Source: CAYTID01 sp964437735 (GTDB taxonomy: Bacteria > Bacteroidota > Ignavibacteria > UBA10030 > BY39). From it: 22,434 nt of DNA. Positions 1-7,566 of this stretch are shown piece by piece (positions within the stretch are counted from its first letter, which is position 1; the number at the start of each line of letters is the position of its first letter). The stretch covers positions 1 to 22,434 of the forward strand of contig CAYTID010000030.1 in the NCBI GenBank assembly GCA_964437735.1, in the 5' to 3' direction. A program made the translations under genes and the position numbers. The notes under the pieces are model-generated. The model was not told the DNA's origin and did not search any database. It saw nothing but the letters and a program-made list of their open reading frames with translations.

Positions 1-135
1 CTGATTCATCCCGGCGTTTGTGAACAATAGCGTCGGGTCGTCGTATGGAACTACCGGTGCGCTGGGTACGATTCTATGCCCCTTTGTTTCAAAAAAATTT
101 TTAAAATCATTACGAATTTCTTTTGACGTTTTCAA
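1..135 (-). CDS. alaS: Alanyl-tRNA synthetase, N-terminal 45 residues (cut by the left window edge)
   Basis: Charges tRNA-Ala in the cytoplasm. Only the first 45 codons lie in the window, read leftward from a TTG start at 135-133. The visible protein begins MKTSKEIRNDF, contains FFETKGHRIVPSAPVVP and ends FTNAGMNQ. These are the opening helix, the class II motif 1 region and the start of the active-site segment of AlaS, and the frame is open to the edge. No ATG lies in frame in the short spacer, and an AAAGGAT ribosome-binding-like stretch lies about a dozen bases upstream, so TTG is the likely start. The gene follows clpS on the same strand after 40 bp and probably shares its transcript. The rest of the protein, including motifs 2 and 3 and the editing domain, is outside the window. 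Confidence 0.88.
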   Translation of the reverse strand, partial: MKTSKEIRNDFKNFFETKGHRIVPSAPVVPYDDPTLLFTNAGMNQ

Positions 136-175
136 TACTATTATTAATCCTTTCTAAAATTCAAACCGGTGTGTT

Positions 176-454
176 TCAGTATTCTATTTGAGTCGATAAT
201 TCAATTTCTTCCAGCACGCCGCTTACTTCAATACATCTGGGAATCTCGCCCGAATAAACTATTGCTCTGCCTGTGTTATGGACTACCAGAGTAAGAGCTT
301 CTGCCTTAAATCTGTCGCATCTGAGCGCTTTAATTAATTGCCCGATAACCTCTTCGAATGTGTGTATATCGTCATTAAATAATACTACCTTTGCTGGAGT
401 TTGGACATCGACAATTTCTTCAACATCCGTATTTTGTAAGGGATTATCGTTCAT
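176..454 (-). CDS. clpS: ATP-dependent Clp protease adaptor ClpS
   Basis: Small adaptor that binds the ClpA/ClpC N-domain and delivers N-degron substrates to ClpP. The 92-residue product starts with a flexible, acidic tail (about residues 1-20), followed by the compact ClpS core. The core has VVLFNDDIHTFEEV (residues 23-36), corresponding to the NDD substrate-pocket segment, and LVVHNTGRAIVYSGE (56-70), with the His59 position of the N-degron pocket. I chose the ATG at 454-452. An open frame continues upstream to 568, but the extra 38 residues are Phe/Asn/Lys-rich, resemble translated AT-rich spacer and match nothing in ClpS. No clear Shine-Dalgarno precedes the ATG. alaS follows 40 bp downstream on the same strand. 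The family call is firm; the start is slightly less so. Confidence 0.92.
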   Translation of the reverse strand: MNDNPLQNTDVEEIVDVQTPAKVVLFNDDIHTFEEVIGQLIKALRCDRFKAEALTLVVHNTGRAIVYSGEIPRCIEVSGVLEEIELSTQIEY

Positions 455-486
455 TGGTAAATTATTTATTTTTAAAAAATTACTGA

Positions 487-520
487 AAAACAACGAATTT
501 TGCAAAAACTTTGTTGTTTT
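487..520. repeat. Nested palindrome in the clpS-aspA divergent region
   Basis: An 8-bp perfect inverted repeat (AAAACAAC at 487-494, GTTGTTTT at 513-520) flanks a perfect 10-bp palindrome TTTTGCAAAA at 498-507. The two are centred within one base of each other. It lies just upstream of clpS and about 160 bp upstream of aspA, so it could be an operator for either gene or a hairpin in a leader transcript. The region is very AT-rich, so part of the symmetry may be chance. The remainder of 455-682 shows no small gene and no TAnnTTTG promoter box on either strand. Confidence 0.35.
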
Positions 521-671
521 AACAAACCAGAATATTTTTTGATTATTTATTATTGTAAATTTCAACACAATTATAAAAATTTTGAGCTGGAATTATTATG
601 TTCATAGAAAAAAAGAATTCCCTGAATTTTACCCGTCTTGTGGCTCGAATAAAACGGATTTTATTTTACAT

Positions 672-679
672 AAGGAGGA
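672..679 (+). promoter_or_regulatory. Strong Shine-Dalgarno of aspA
   Basis: AAGGAGGA lies immediately before the ATG at 683, leaving four bases after the AGGAGG core. It is one of the two strongest ribosome-binding sites in the window and fixes the aspA start. Confidence 0.7.
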
Positions 680-682
680 TTA

Positions 683-2044
683 ATGAATTACCGAATTGAA
701 AACGATGGATTGGGAGAAATAAAAATTCCTGAGCATGTGTTGTATGGAATACAGACTCAAAGGGCTGTCGATAATTTTCCGATCAGCGGTTTGCAAATAC
801 ATTGGGAATTTGTTTTATCATATCTAATCATAAAAAAAGCGGCAGCTTTAACGAATCAGAAATGTAAAGTTCTTGATAAAATGAAAGCAAGGCGAATTGT
901 ATCTGCTTGTAATAAATTGTTATCAAGAGATTCTATGAACCATTTCGTTGTTGATGTTTATCAAGCCGGAGCGGGAACATCTTTCAATATGAATATGAAT
1001 GAAGTGATCACAAATATGGCTCTAGATTTGGCAGGCGTTAAGAGAGGTAGTTACTCAGTAATTAATCCGTATGACCATGTTAATATGAGTCAGTCCACCA
1101 ACGATACGTTTCCTACTGCAATGCGCATTGCATGTTTGTTGATGTTAAAGAGTACGATACCTACTTTAAAAAAACTCCAGATGGAAATCCAAAAAAAATC
1201 ACAGTCATTTAAGGGGATAATAAAATCAGGAAGAACTCATCTTCAGGATGCGACACCCATAACGCTGGGATCGGAATTTTCGGGATACTCGGAAGTATTG
1301 AAAAAGCATTTACAAATAATTAAGAATTCTCAACAGTACTTTCTTGAACTCGGTATCGGAGGAACAGCAGTCGGAACAGGTATTAATACACCTGAGAATT
1401 TTAAAAAATTAGTTGTCTCTGAACTTAATAAAATTACAGGTTTTCGTTTTCGAATGGCGAAAAATTTTTTTGAAGCCACGCAGAGCATGTTTCCATTTGT
1501 TAATTTATCAAATATTTTATCTAATCTATCGATTGATCTGATTCGCATCTCTAACGATTTGAGATTATTAAATTCAGGTCCGAGGACAGGTTTGAATGAA
1601 ATCAATTTACCTGTCGTTCAAGCCGGGTCTTCAATTATGCCGGGGAAGGTTAATCCTTCAATACCTGAAATGCTTAATATGGTTTGTTATCAGGTATTGG
1701 GAAATAATACTACTATCAATTTAGCCGCACAAGCGGGACAACTGGAGCTTAATGTAATGATGCCGGTGATCAATTATAATTTATTGCAATCCATCAATAT
1801 ATTAAACAATTCGATGAAGGTTTTTACAAATAAATGTATTAAAGGGATAATCCCCAATATAGCAATTTGCAATAAATATGCGGAAGAAAGTGTAGGAATA
1901 GCAACTGTACTGAATACAAAAATAGGCTATCTTGCGGCTGCTGACGTTGTAAAGGAATCAATCGAAAAGAATATACCGATAACAAAACTTTTATTCGAAA
2001 AAAAATACATGACTGAGAAAGAAATCGAAAATATTTTTAATTGA
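683..2044 (+). CDS. aspA: Aspartate ammonia-lyase (aspartase)
   Basis: Cytoplasmic enzyme of the fumarase/aspartase superfamily that interconverts L-aspartate with fumarate and ammonia. The 453-residue protein carries the superfamily signature GSSIMPGKVNP (residues 315-325), which forms the flexible SS loop with the catalytic serine, plus YQAGAGTSFNMNMNE and SQSTNDTFPTAMR. Aspartase is preferred over fumarase because of the run GLNEINLPVVQAGSS before the signature, GQLELNVMMP after it, and an aspartase-like C-terminal tail ending TEKEIENIFN. Length fits aspartase (about 460-480), slightly short at the C-terminus. The start is fixed by a strong Shine-Dalgarno. corA follows after 34 bp, probably on the same transcript. 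Aspartate links it loosely to the dap genes downstream, but those appear to form a separate transcription unit. Substrate is inferred from family resemblance. Confidence 0.87.
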   Translation: MNYRIENDGLGEIKIPEHVLYGIQTQRAVDNFPISGLQIHWEFVLSYLIIKKAAALTNQKCKVLDKMKARRIVSACNKLLSRDSMNHFVVDVYQAGAGTSFNMNMNEVITNMALDLAGVKRGSYSVINPYDHVNMSQSTNDTFPTAMRIACLLMLKSTIPTLKKLQMEIQKKSQSFKGIIKSGRTHLQDATPITLGSEFSGYSEVLKKHLQIIKNSQQYFLELGIGGTAVGTGINTPENFKKLVVSELNKITGFRFRMAKNFFEATQSMFPFVNLSNILSNLSIDLIRISNDLRLLNSGPRTGLNEINLPVVQAGSSIMPGKVNPSIPEMLNMVCYQVLGNNTTINLAAQAGQLELNVMMPVINYNLLQSINILNNSMKVFTNKCIKGIIPNIAICNKYAEESVGIATVLNTKIGYLAAADVVKESIEKNIPITKLLFEKKYMTEKEIENIFN

Positions 2045-2078
2045 ATTTAAATAAATCATCAATAATTAAAGGAATAAT

Positions 2079-3143
2079 ATGGCACGTTTCATAAAAAGAA
2101 AAATTAAGAAAGCCGGATTATCGCCCGGAACATTGATTCATGTTGGTGATATAAAATCTGAAATTATTACAATAACTATCATCGATTATGATGAAATTAA
2201 CTATCATGAAAAAAATGTAGAAGAAATTGAAGAGTGTTTTCCATTCAAGGAAAAACCGAGCATAACATGGATTAATATTGATGGAATTCATGATGTGAAT
2301 TTAATAAGTGAAATCGGAAAGTATTTTGGTATGCACGAATTACTAATGGAAGATATTGTTAATTCAGAACATATGCCAAAGCTGGAAATTTTTGAGAATC
2401 ATATTTATTTAGTATTAAAAATGCTTGACTATGATGAAAGAGCGAGAGAAATAAGATCAGAACAAATCAGTTTGATTCTCGGTCAGAACTATGTAATAAC
2501 GTTTCAGGAAAAGGAGAGGGATATTTTTAATCCCGTCAGGGAGAGAATAAAAAACAGTAAAGGTCGACATCGAAAATTAGGTGCCGATTATCTGGCGTAC
2601 TCTTTAATTGATATAATAGTCGACCATTATTTTATTGTACTTGAAAGAATAGGAGAAAAAATCGAAAGCCTTGAACAAGTTCTGGTAACAGATCCTAATC
2701 CCCCAATATTACATTCGATTCAAAGGTTAAAGAGTGACGTAATTTTTCTTCGAAAATCAATTTGGCCGATACGGGATATTATATCAAATCTGAAAAGGTC
2801 AGATTCAGAACTAATTAAGGAAACAACTGAACTATTTTTAAAAGATGTTTATGATCACTCCATTCAAATAATTGATACAATCGAAATTTATCGAGAACTA
2901 ATTGCTGGTATATTGGATATCTATTTATCAAGTGTAAGCAACAAAATGAACGAGGTGATGAAGACTCTTACAATTATTGCTACAATTTTTATTCCCCTAA
3001 CTTTTATTGTAGGTATATATGGAATGAATTTTAAATATATGCCAGAACTGGATTGGCATTGGGGATATTTTATTATCCTTTTCGTTATGGCTGTAATAGT
3101 GGGTGGAATGGTCTATTACTTTATGAAAAAAAAATGGTTTTAA
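2079..3143 (+). CDS. corA: CorA-family magnesium/cobalt transport protein
   Basis: Inner-membrane channel for Mg2+ (also Co2+ or Ni2+), a homopentamer in the known family. The 354-residue length matches Thermotoga-type CorA. A long charged cytoplasmic domain (about 1-240) leads through a long helix (about 245-290) into TM1 (about 291-313). The hallmark GMN motif follows at 315-317 within IVGIYGMNF, then a short acidic loop and TM2 (about 329-349). The basic KKKWF tail is typical of the cytoplasmic C-terminus. An AAAGGA ribosome-binding site lies about eight bases upstream of the ATG. It follows aspA by 34 bp, and a 203-bp noncoding spacer follows. The family call is secure; ion preference cannot be read from the sequence alone. 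Confidence 0.93.
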   Translation: MARFIKRKIKKAGLSPGTLIHVGDIKSEIITITIIDYDEINYHEKNVEEIEECFPFKEKPSITWINIDGIHDVNLISEIGKYFGMHELLMEDIVNSEHMPKLEIFENHIYLVLKMLDYDERAREIRSEQISLILGQNYVITFQEKERDIFNPVRERIKNSKGRHRKLGADYLAYSLIDIIVDHYFIVLERIGEKIESLEQVLVTDPNPPILHSIQRLKSDVIFLRKSIWPIRDIISNLKRSDSELIKETTELFLKDVYDHSIQIIDTIEIYRELIAGILDIYLSSVSNKMNEVMKTLTIIATIFIPLTFIVGIYGMNFKYMPELDWHWGYFIILFVMAVIVGGMVYYFMKKKWF

Positions 3144-3268
3144 GATGAAAAAAATAAAATTAAACCGACAAATTCAAAATTAGCAACACATAAAAATTAC
3201 AATGCAATTTTAGCGATATGTATTAAAATCTATAATGTATAAATTAATCATCTCTCCGAATCCTTCTA

Positions 3269-3302
3269 TTGAAATTTAACTTCTTTTACACAATTAAGTT
3301 TG
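3269..3302 (+). promoter_or_regulatory. Possible Bacteroidota-type promoter upstream of the HisA-like/dap operon
   Basis: TAAGTTTG at 3295-3302 matches the TAnnTTTG -7 box exactly, and a TTG at 3269-3271 lies 23 bp upstream. That gap is at the long end for this promoter class. The predicted leader to the ATG at 3347 is about 40 nt. The spacer 3144-3346 contains nothing else recognisable: no convincing terminator hairpin after corA, no riboswitch-like structure and no small gene. A single 8-bp match in AT-rich DNA is weak evidence. Confidence 0.33.
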
Positions 3303-3346
3303 TATTTTTTCAATATTTTGTGCAATTTATTCTCAAAGAAAAGAAT

Positions 3347-4099
3347 ATGATTTTAATTATACCGGCAATAAGGATAAAAAACGGAAAGTGTGTTTATAAA
3401 CCGCTCAATTGGAAAGGTACCGAATCTTCGGATGACCCCGTTAATGTCGCCAAATTGTGGCGAACAGAAAATGCCAAATCATTGCATGTTACCGACATTG
3501 ATGGCACAGAGAAAGGGTATATCGTTAATATCAATACTATAGAAACAATGATAAAAACAGTTGATATACCGTTTGAAATCGGCGGCGGTATCCGTAGCTT
3601 CAGTGAAGCCCAAAAAGCTTTCAACATCGGAGCTTATAGAATACTAATTGGAACCCTTTTTTTGGAGAAGCCCGATGAAGCAGTTAGAATACTTGATGCA
3701 TTCGGTGCAAGTAAAGTTGTAATCGGTTTGACAGTTGAGAATGGCATTGTTCAGACCAAAGGATGGAAATTCGATGCACAATCGACTCCAATTGATGCTG
3801 TGCTACGCGCAAAAAATATGGGTTTCAAAAGAATTGTTTACAGGGATATTACAACAGACGGTCGGGAAAGCAAAATGAATTTTAACGCAGTCCGACTTCT
3901 TGCAGAACAAACCGGAATGAGAGTAACTGCTTCCGGCGGCATCGAAAATTTAGCTGACTTAATGAAAATACAAGAACTGTCCGGAATCGGTGTCGATTCG
4001 GTTGTTATAGGAAAAGCTTTGTATGAGAATAAATTTTCCTGTCAGAAAATCTGGCGGATTTGTGAATGCGGAAATTATCCCTACACGGCAAAAATTTAA
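3347..4099 (+). CDS. HisA-like TIM-barrel protein lacking the canonical catalytic aspartates
   Basis: A 250-residue (beta/alpha)8 barrel clearly related to HisA (ProFAR isomerase) and HisF. It opens with MILIIPAIRIKNGKCV and keeps the phosphate-binding elements GGGIRS (79-84), SGGIE (196-200) and IGKALYE (221-227), along with the conserved DG at 171-172. The acid/base residues are changed. The Asp of the PAIDL motif (Asp8 in Thermotoga HisA) is Arg9, the second catalytic Asp (Asp127) aligns with Thr129 in IGLTVENG, and the Thr164 position is Arg166. It is therefore probably not a ProFAR isomerase and may act on another phosphorylated substrate. No other his gene lies in the window. The ATG at 3347 is chosen over an open frame reaching 3269, whose first 26 residues are hydrophobic spacer-like sequence. 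A PfkB kinase gene follows after 5 bp. The true reaction is unknown. Confidence 0.8.
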   Translation: MILIIPAIRIKNGKCVYKPLNWKGTESSDDPVNVAKLWRTENAKSLHVTDIDGTEKGYIVNINTIETMIKTVDIPFEIGGGIRSFSEAQKAFNIGAYRILIGTLFLEKPDEAVRILDAFGASKVVIGLTVENGIVQTKGWKFDAQSTPIDAVLRAKNMGFKRIVYRDITTDGRESKMNFNAVRLLAEQTGMRVTASGGIENLADLMKIQELSGIGVDSVVIGKALYENKFSCQKIWRICECGNYPYTAKI

Positions 4100-4104
4100 A
4101 TTTT

Positions 4105-5037
4105 ATGGATATCACAGTTATTGGTCATATTTGTCTGGATGTAATTCATAATAAGGATGGTGAGAAAACAGATAGTTATGGAGGGATTTTCTATACCATA
4201 GCCACTCTTGCTAACTTGTTAGGTAATTATGATAAGATATATCCGGTTTTCGGAATCGGTTCAAAGGATTACCAATCTCTAATCGATAGATTAGGTATAT
4301 ATAAAAACGTTGATGTTTCCGGTATCTATAAATACGACGGATTAACAAATCATGTTCATCTTATTTATAATAATGATACACAAAGAATTGAATGTTCAAA
4401 AAATATTTCACCCCCGATACCGTATAAAAAAATTAAACCATACCTCGATACTAATATGGTGTTAATCAATATGGTTTCAGGGTTCGATATAACACTGGAA
4501 ACACTCGATGAGATCAGAATGGCGGTGCGGGAAGAAGGCATACCGATATATTTTGATTTACATAGTTTATCACTCGGAATTAATGAGGATGGTCAAAGAT
4601 ACAAACGTCCTCTTGTGGATTGGCGGCGCTGGTTTTTTATGTTGAATACTGTTCAGATGAACGAGGAAGAAACAAAAGGTTTGATATTGGATAATTCGGA
4701 AGAGGATTACCTTATCAAACAAATTACTGCATTGAATACCGAAAATGTAATTATCACAAGAAGCTCAAAAGGATGTTCGATATATTGGGACGATCATAAA
4801 AAAACTAACAGGCATGATATTGCAGGAGAGAAAATTGATAAAGCCCTTGATTCTACCGGGTGCGGTGATGTATTCGGAGCAGCATATTGTGCAAAATTTT
4901 TGAAAAGCAAAAATAAATTAGAAGCTGTTGAATTTGCCAATAAGGTTGCGGCATTCAATGCTCAGTATAATGGGTCGATTGAAATCGACACACTTAACCA
5001 GTTTAGATTTAATAAACCAGGAGGAAATCAGGTATGA
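4105..5037 (+). CDS. PfkB/ribokinase-family carbohydrate or nucleoside kinase, substrate unknown
   Basis: A 310-residue protein of the PfkB fold, which phosphorylates sugars, nucleosides or related alcohols with ATP. The N-terminus ITVIGHICLDVI is the first strand, with the substrate-contacting Asp12. YGGIFYTIATLANLLG (25-40) is the Gly-rich substrate segment, NEEET (186-190) corresponds to the Mg-binding NxxE motif, and DSTGCGDVFGAAYCAKFL (249-266) is the second PfkB signature, with anion hole GCGD and catalytic base Asp255. GAGD is the common form, and the Cys variant is seen in the family. The start is the ATG at 4105, five bases after the HisA-like stop. An in-frame ATG at 4066 would overlap the upstream gene and add residues foreign to the fold. 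Its stop overlaps the dapB start (ATGA), so it is translated together with dapB. Adenosine kinase-like, ribokinase-like or tagatose-type activity cannot be separated. Confidence 0.82.
   Translation: MDITVIGHICLDVIHNKDGEKTDSYGGIFYTIATLANLLGNYDKIYPVFGIGSKDYQSLIDRLGIYKNVDVSGIYKYDGLTNHVHLIYNNDTQRIECSKNISPPIPYKKIKPYLDTNMVLINMVSGFDITLETLDEIRMAVREEGIPIYFDLHSLSLGINEDGQRYKRPLVDWRRWFFMLNTVQMNEEETKGLILDNSEEDYLIKQITALNTENVIITRSSKGCSIYWDDHKKTNRHDIAGEKIDKALDSTGCGDVFGAAYCAKFLKSKNKLEAVEFANKVAAFNAQYNGSIEIDTLNQFRFNKPGGNQV
5019..5025 (+). promoter_or_regulatory. Shine-Dalgarno of dapB inside the kinase gene
   Basis: AGGAGGA is placed eight bases before the dapB ATG at 5034 and lies within the last codons of the PfkB-family gene. 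Together with the ATGA overlap it allows both independent initiation and coupling with the upstream cistron. Confidence 0.65.
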
Positions 5038-5771
5038 ATATAGCGATAATAGGTTATGGAAAGATGGGAAAGGAAATCGAAAAGGTTGCCGGTGAACGGA
5101 AGTTGAAAATCCTTAAAATAATTGATGAGGATGAAAATTTCAATGGACTGGCAATTAATAAACAGAGTTTGAAAAACGTTGATGTTTGTATCGAATTTAC
5201 TACTCCGGCAGCTGTTTGGGCAAATATAGAAGCAGCAGCTGAAGCAGGAAAAAATATAGTGGTAGGTACAACGGGGTGGTACAATAAAATAGATGACGTA
5301 AAAAATCTGGTAAAAAAATCGAAGATAGGATTGCTTTATTCGCCCAATTTTTCATTGGGTGTGAATTTGTTTTATCAAATATTGAATACTGCATCGTATC
5401 TCTTAAACAAATTCGATAATTACGATGTCATGGTCTCCGAAATTCATCATAAAAATAAGTTTGATAGTCCTAGCGGTACAGCGATGGCTCTCGGACAGAT
5501 TATACTGCAGAATGTAAAGAGAAAAACAGAAATGTTTAATGAAACCAGTCATTCCCAAATCAAACCACAGCAACTTCATATTACTTCCAGTCGGGTTGGT
5601 TCTGTGATTGGCAATCATTCAGTTTTGTTTGACTCGGAAGCTGATTATATTGAACTTATTCATAATGCAAAAAACCGAACTGGTTTTGCGTTGGGTGCAG
5701 TTATTGCAGCTGAATGGATAAAAGGCAAAAAAGGTTTGTTTACAATGAAAGATGTAATGTCGTCACTATAA
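5034..5771 (+). CDS. dapB: 4-hydroxy-tetrahydrodipicolinate reductase
   Basis: Reduces 4-hydroxy-tetrahydrodipicolinate to tetrahydrodipicolinate with NAD(P)H in the diaminopimelate/lysine pathway. The 245-residue protein shows the Rossmann motif GYGKMG (7-12), the cofactor-domain run VVGTTGW (76-82), SPNFSLGVNLFYQIL at the domain junction, and the catalytic segment EIHHKNKFDSPSGTA (136-150). Within it His138 matches the E. coli catalytic His159 and Lys142 matches Lys163. Length is slightly shorter than the E. coli enzyme (273) but usual for this lineage. It begins within the last four bases of the kinase gene and is followed by dapA after 21 bp. In this operon dapB precedes dapA and dapD. 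Neighbours and motifs agree, so the assignment is firm. Confidence 0.95.
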   Translation: MNIAIIGYGKMGKEIEKVAGERKLKILKIIDEDENFNGLAINKQSLKNVDVCIEFTTPAAVWANIEAAAEAGKNIVVGTTGWYNKIDDVKNLVKKSKIGLLYSPNFSLGVNLFYQILNTASYLLNKFDNYDVMVSEIHHKNKFDSPSGTAMALGQIILQNVKRKTEMFNETSHSQIKPQQLHITSSRVGSVIGNHSVLFDSEADYIELIHNAKNRTGFALGAVIAAEWIKGKKGLFTMKDVMSSL

Positions 5772-5792
5772 TTTTTTTTATAAGGAAAAAAA

Positions 5793-6686
5793 ATGAAACG
5801 AAAATTATTTTTTAGAGGTACGGGAACAGCAATAGTAACTCCTTTTCAGATTAAGGGAGCAGTCGATATGGATCGATTGCGTTCACTGGTCCGATTTCAG
5901 ATAAAGAATGGCGTTGAAGCGCTTATTCCAACAGGAACGACGGGAGAAAGTGTAACATTAAGCGAAGCAGAACAAATTAGTATTTTCCGGACGGTTGTAG
6001 AAGAATCTGCAGGCAAGTTAAAAGTGATTGCCGGTACCGGATCCAACGACACAAGTAAAACTATCAAACTTACGAAACTTGCATTGGAAGCCGGTGTTGA
6101 TGCTGCACTTGTTGTCGGACCTTATTATAATAAACCAACACAGGAAGGATTCTATCGTCACTACGCTGAAATCGCGGAGCAAACAAACGCAAACATCGTT
6201 GTTTATAATGTTCCCTTAAGAACAGGAAGTAATATCGAAGCAATGACCACATTGCGTATCGCTAACGAAATTCCAAACGTGGTTGGAATTAAAGAAGCTT
6301 CCGGAAATTTTGGACAAATTATGGAAATCCTAAAACACCGACCTAATGGATTTGGAGTTTGGTCCGGCGACGATGCTATCGCGCTCCCTTTAATATCTCT
6401 TGGAGCCGACGGTGTAATTTCTGTTGTTGCGAATGAAGTTCCAAAATTATTTTCACACATGGTCAGGCTTGCTTTAAAAGGAAAATTTGATAAAGCAATT
6501 AAAATCCACAATGATCTGCTTGATTTAATGAATTTTAATTTTGTTGAATCGAACCCGATACCTGTTAAAACTGCTCTTGCTATGATGGGAAAAATTGAGG
6601 AAGTCTATCGATTGCCATTAGTTCCGTTAAGTGATAAGCATAGACCAAAATTGAAATCCTTACTGAAGAAACTTAAGCTTATTTAA
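5793..6686 (+). CDS. dapA: 4-hydroxy-tetrahydrodipicolinate synthase
   Basis: Class I aldolase that condenses pyruvate with aspartate semialdehyde, the committed step to diaminopimelate and lysine. The 297-residue TIM barrel carries GTGTAIVTPF near the N-terminus and PTGTTGES (46-53) with the Thr pair of the proton relay. YNVPLRTG (138-145) contains the relay Tyr138 and substrate-binding Arg143, and VVGIKEASGNF (163-173) has the Schiff-base Lys167. The residue between Pro and Arg in the YNVPxRTG motif is Leu instead of the usual Gly or Ser, a minor oddity near the active site. TAAGGAAA precedes the ATG. It lies between dapB and dapD, which supports DapA over related N-acetylneuraminate lyase or KDG aldolase members of the family. 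Confidence 0.94.
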   Translation: MKRKLFFRGTGTAIVTPFQIKGAVDMDRLRSLVRFQIKNGVEALIPTGTTGESVTLSEAEQISIFRTVVEESAGKLKVIAGTGSNDTSKTIKLTKLALEAGVDAALVVGPYYNKPTQEGFYRHYAEIAEQTNANIVVYNVPLRTGSNIEAMTTLRIANEIPNVVGIKEASGNFGQIMEILKHRPNGFGVWSGDDAIALPLISLGADGVISVVANEVPKLFSHMVRLALKGKFDKAIKIHNDLLDLMNFNFVESNPIPVKTALAMMGKIEEVYRLPLVPLSDKHRPKLKSLLKKLKLI

Positions 6687-6728
6687 AAAGTCGAAAACAA
6701 GTCAATCAATAAAAAAAATTAGTATAAA

Positions 6729-7562
6729 GTGACTATTCAAGAAAAAATTGAAGAAATATTTATTACCCCGGCTGATCAACTGAATAAAAGTGAATCTTAT
6801 AAAATTTTTAAAGAATTTAAAGAACTATTAAATTCCGGTGAAATCAGGTCGGCTGAACCGCATGGAAATACTTGGAAAGTAAACCAGTGGGTCAAAAAAG
6901 GGATCTTATTGGGATTTCGTATAGGATTTCTGACCGAATATTCATCTGACGATTTATTCCAGTATTTCGATAAGCATACAATGAAGCTAAAGAATTTTAG
7001 TATCCAGGATAAAGTAAGGATTGTGCCCGGCGGAAGTTCAGTGCGCGATGGAGCTTATATCGCAAACGGAGTTGTAATTATGCCGCCGGCTTACATAAAT
7101 ATTGGGGCTTATGTTGATGAAGAAACTATGATCGATTCTCACGCTCTTGTCGGATCTTGTGCGCAGGTAGGAAAAAGAGTTCACGTCAGTGCCGCGGCAC
7201 AGATCGGCGGAGTTTTAGAACCAATTGGAGCATTACCCGTTATTATTGAAGACGATGTGTTGATCGGAGGGAACGTTGGAATTTACGAAGGAACTATCGT
7301 AAAGAAAAGAGCTGTGATTGCAACAGGCGTAATTATTACAGGCTCAACTCCTGTGTATGATGTAATAAAAGAGAAAACATATCGCAAATCAGGTACCGAT
7401 CCGTTAATAATTCCCGAAAATGCTGTCGTTGTTTCCGGTACAAGAACTTTTAATAATCAATGGGCAAAGGATAATAATCTCTCAATTTATACTCCTGTGA
7501 TAATTAAATACCGGGACGAAAAAACTGACGCTGCCACTGCTCTTGAAGATAGTTTGAGGTAG
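6729..7562 (+). CDS. dapD: Tetrahydrodipicolinate N-succinyltransferase
   Basis: Transfers succinyl from succinyl-CoA to tetrahydrodipicolinate, which marks the succinylase branch of diaminopimelate synthesis. The 277-residue length matches the E. coli enzyme (274). An alpha-helical N-terminal domain (about 1-100) contains WKVNQWVKKGILLGFR. A left-handed beta-helix follows, with YINIGAYVDEETMIDSHA and VGSCAQVGKRVHVSAAAQIG around residues 117-160, then IIEDDVLIGGNVGIYEGTIV. The Asp and Glu of the YVDEETMID stretch are in the catalytic region in known DapD. Translation starts at GTG (6729): the ATG-free spacer and N-terminal homology (TIQEKIEEIF resembles the family start) leave no better choice. 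It ends 4 bp before the next gene. dapC/argD, dapE and dapF are not in the window. Confidence 0.94.
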   Translation: MTIQEKIEEIFITPADQLNKSESYKIFKEFKELLNSGEIRSAEPHGNTWKVNQWVKKGILLGFRIGFLTEYSSDDLFQYFDKHTMKLKNFSIQDKVRIVPGGSSVRDGAYIANGVVIMPPAYINIGAYVDEETMIDSHALVGSCAQVGKRVHVSAAAQIGGVLEPIGALPVIIEDDVLIGGNVGIYEGTIVKKRAVIATGVIITGSTPVYDVIKEKTYRKSGTDPLIIPENAVVVSGTRTFNNQWAKDNNLSIYTPVIIKYRDEKTDAATALEDSLR

Positions 7563-7566
7563 CTTG

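Noticed and set aside
455..568. Upstream extension of clpS by 38 residues
   Set aside because: The added residues are low-complexity translation of AT-rich spacer, match no ClpS feature and would run through the nested palindrome. The ATG at 454 gives the normal family length.
3269..3346. Upstream start of the HisA-like gene
   Set aside because: HisA proteins begin directly at the first beta strand (M-I-x-I-P-A-I). The extra 26 Phe-rich residues would precede it and overlap the candidate promoter.
4020..4099. Frameshift at the C-terminus of the HisA-like protein
   Set aside because: The last helix is unusual (WRICECGNYPYTAKI), but length is normal for the family and no other frame restores a better ending.
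4066..4104. Earlier ATG for the PfkB-family kinase
   Set aside because: It lies inside the HisA-like gene in another frame and adds 13 residues unlike the first strand of the fold. The ATG at 4105 starts exactly at ITVIGH.
5034..5054. Lysine riboswitch controlling the dap genes
   Set aside because: dapB starts inside the preceding gene, leaving no leader. The spacer at 3144-3346 shows no recognisable multi-helix leader or terminator.
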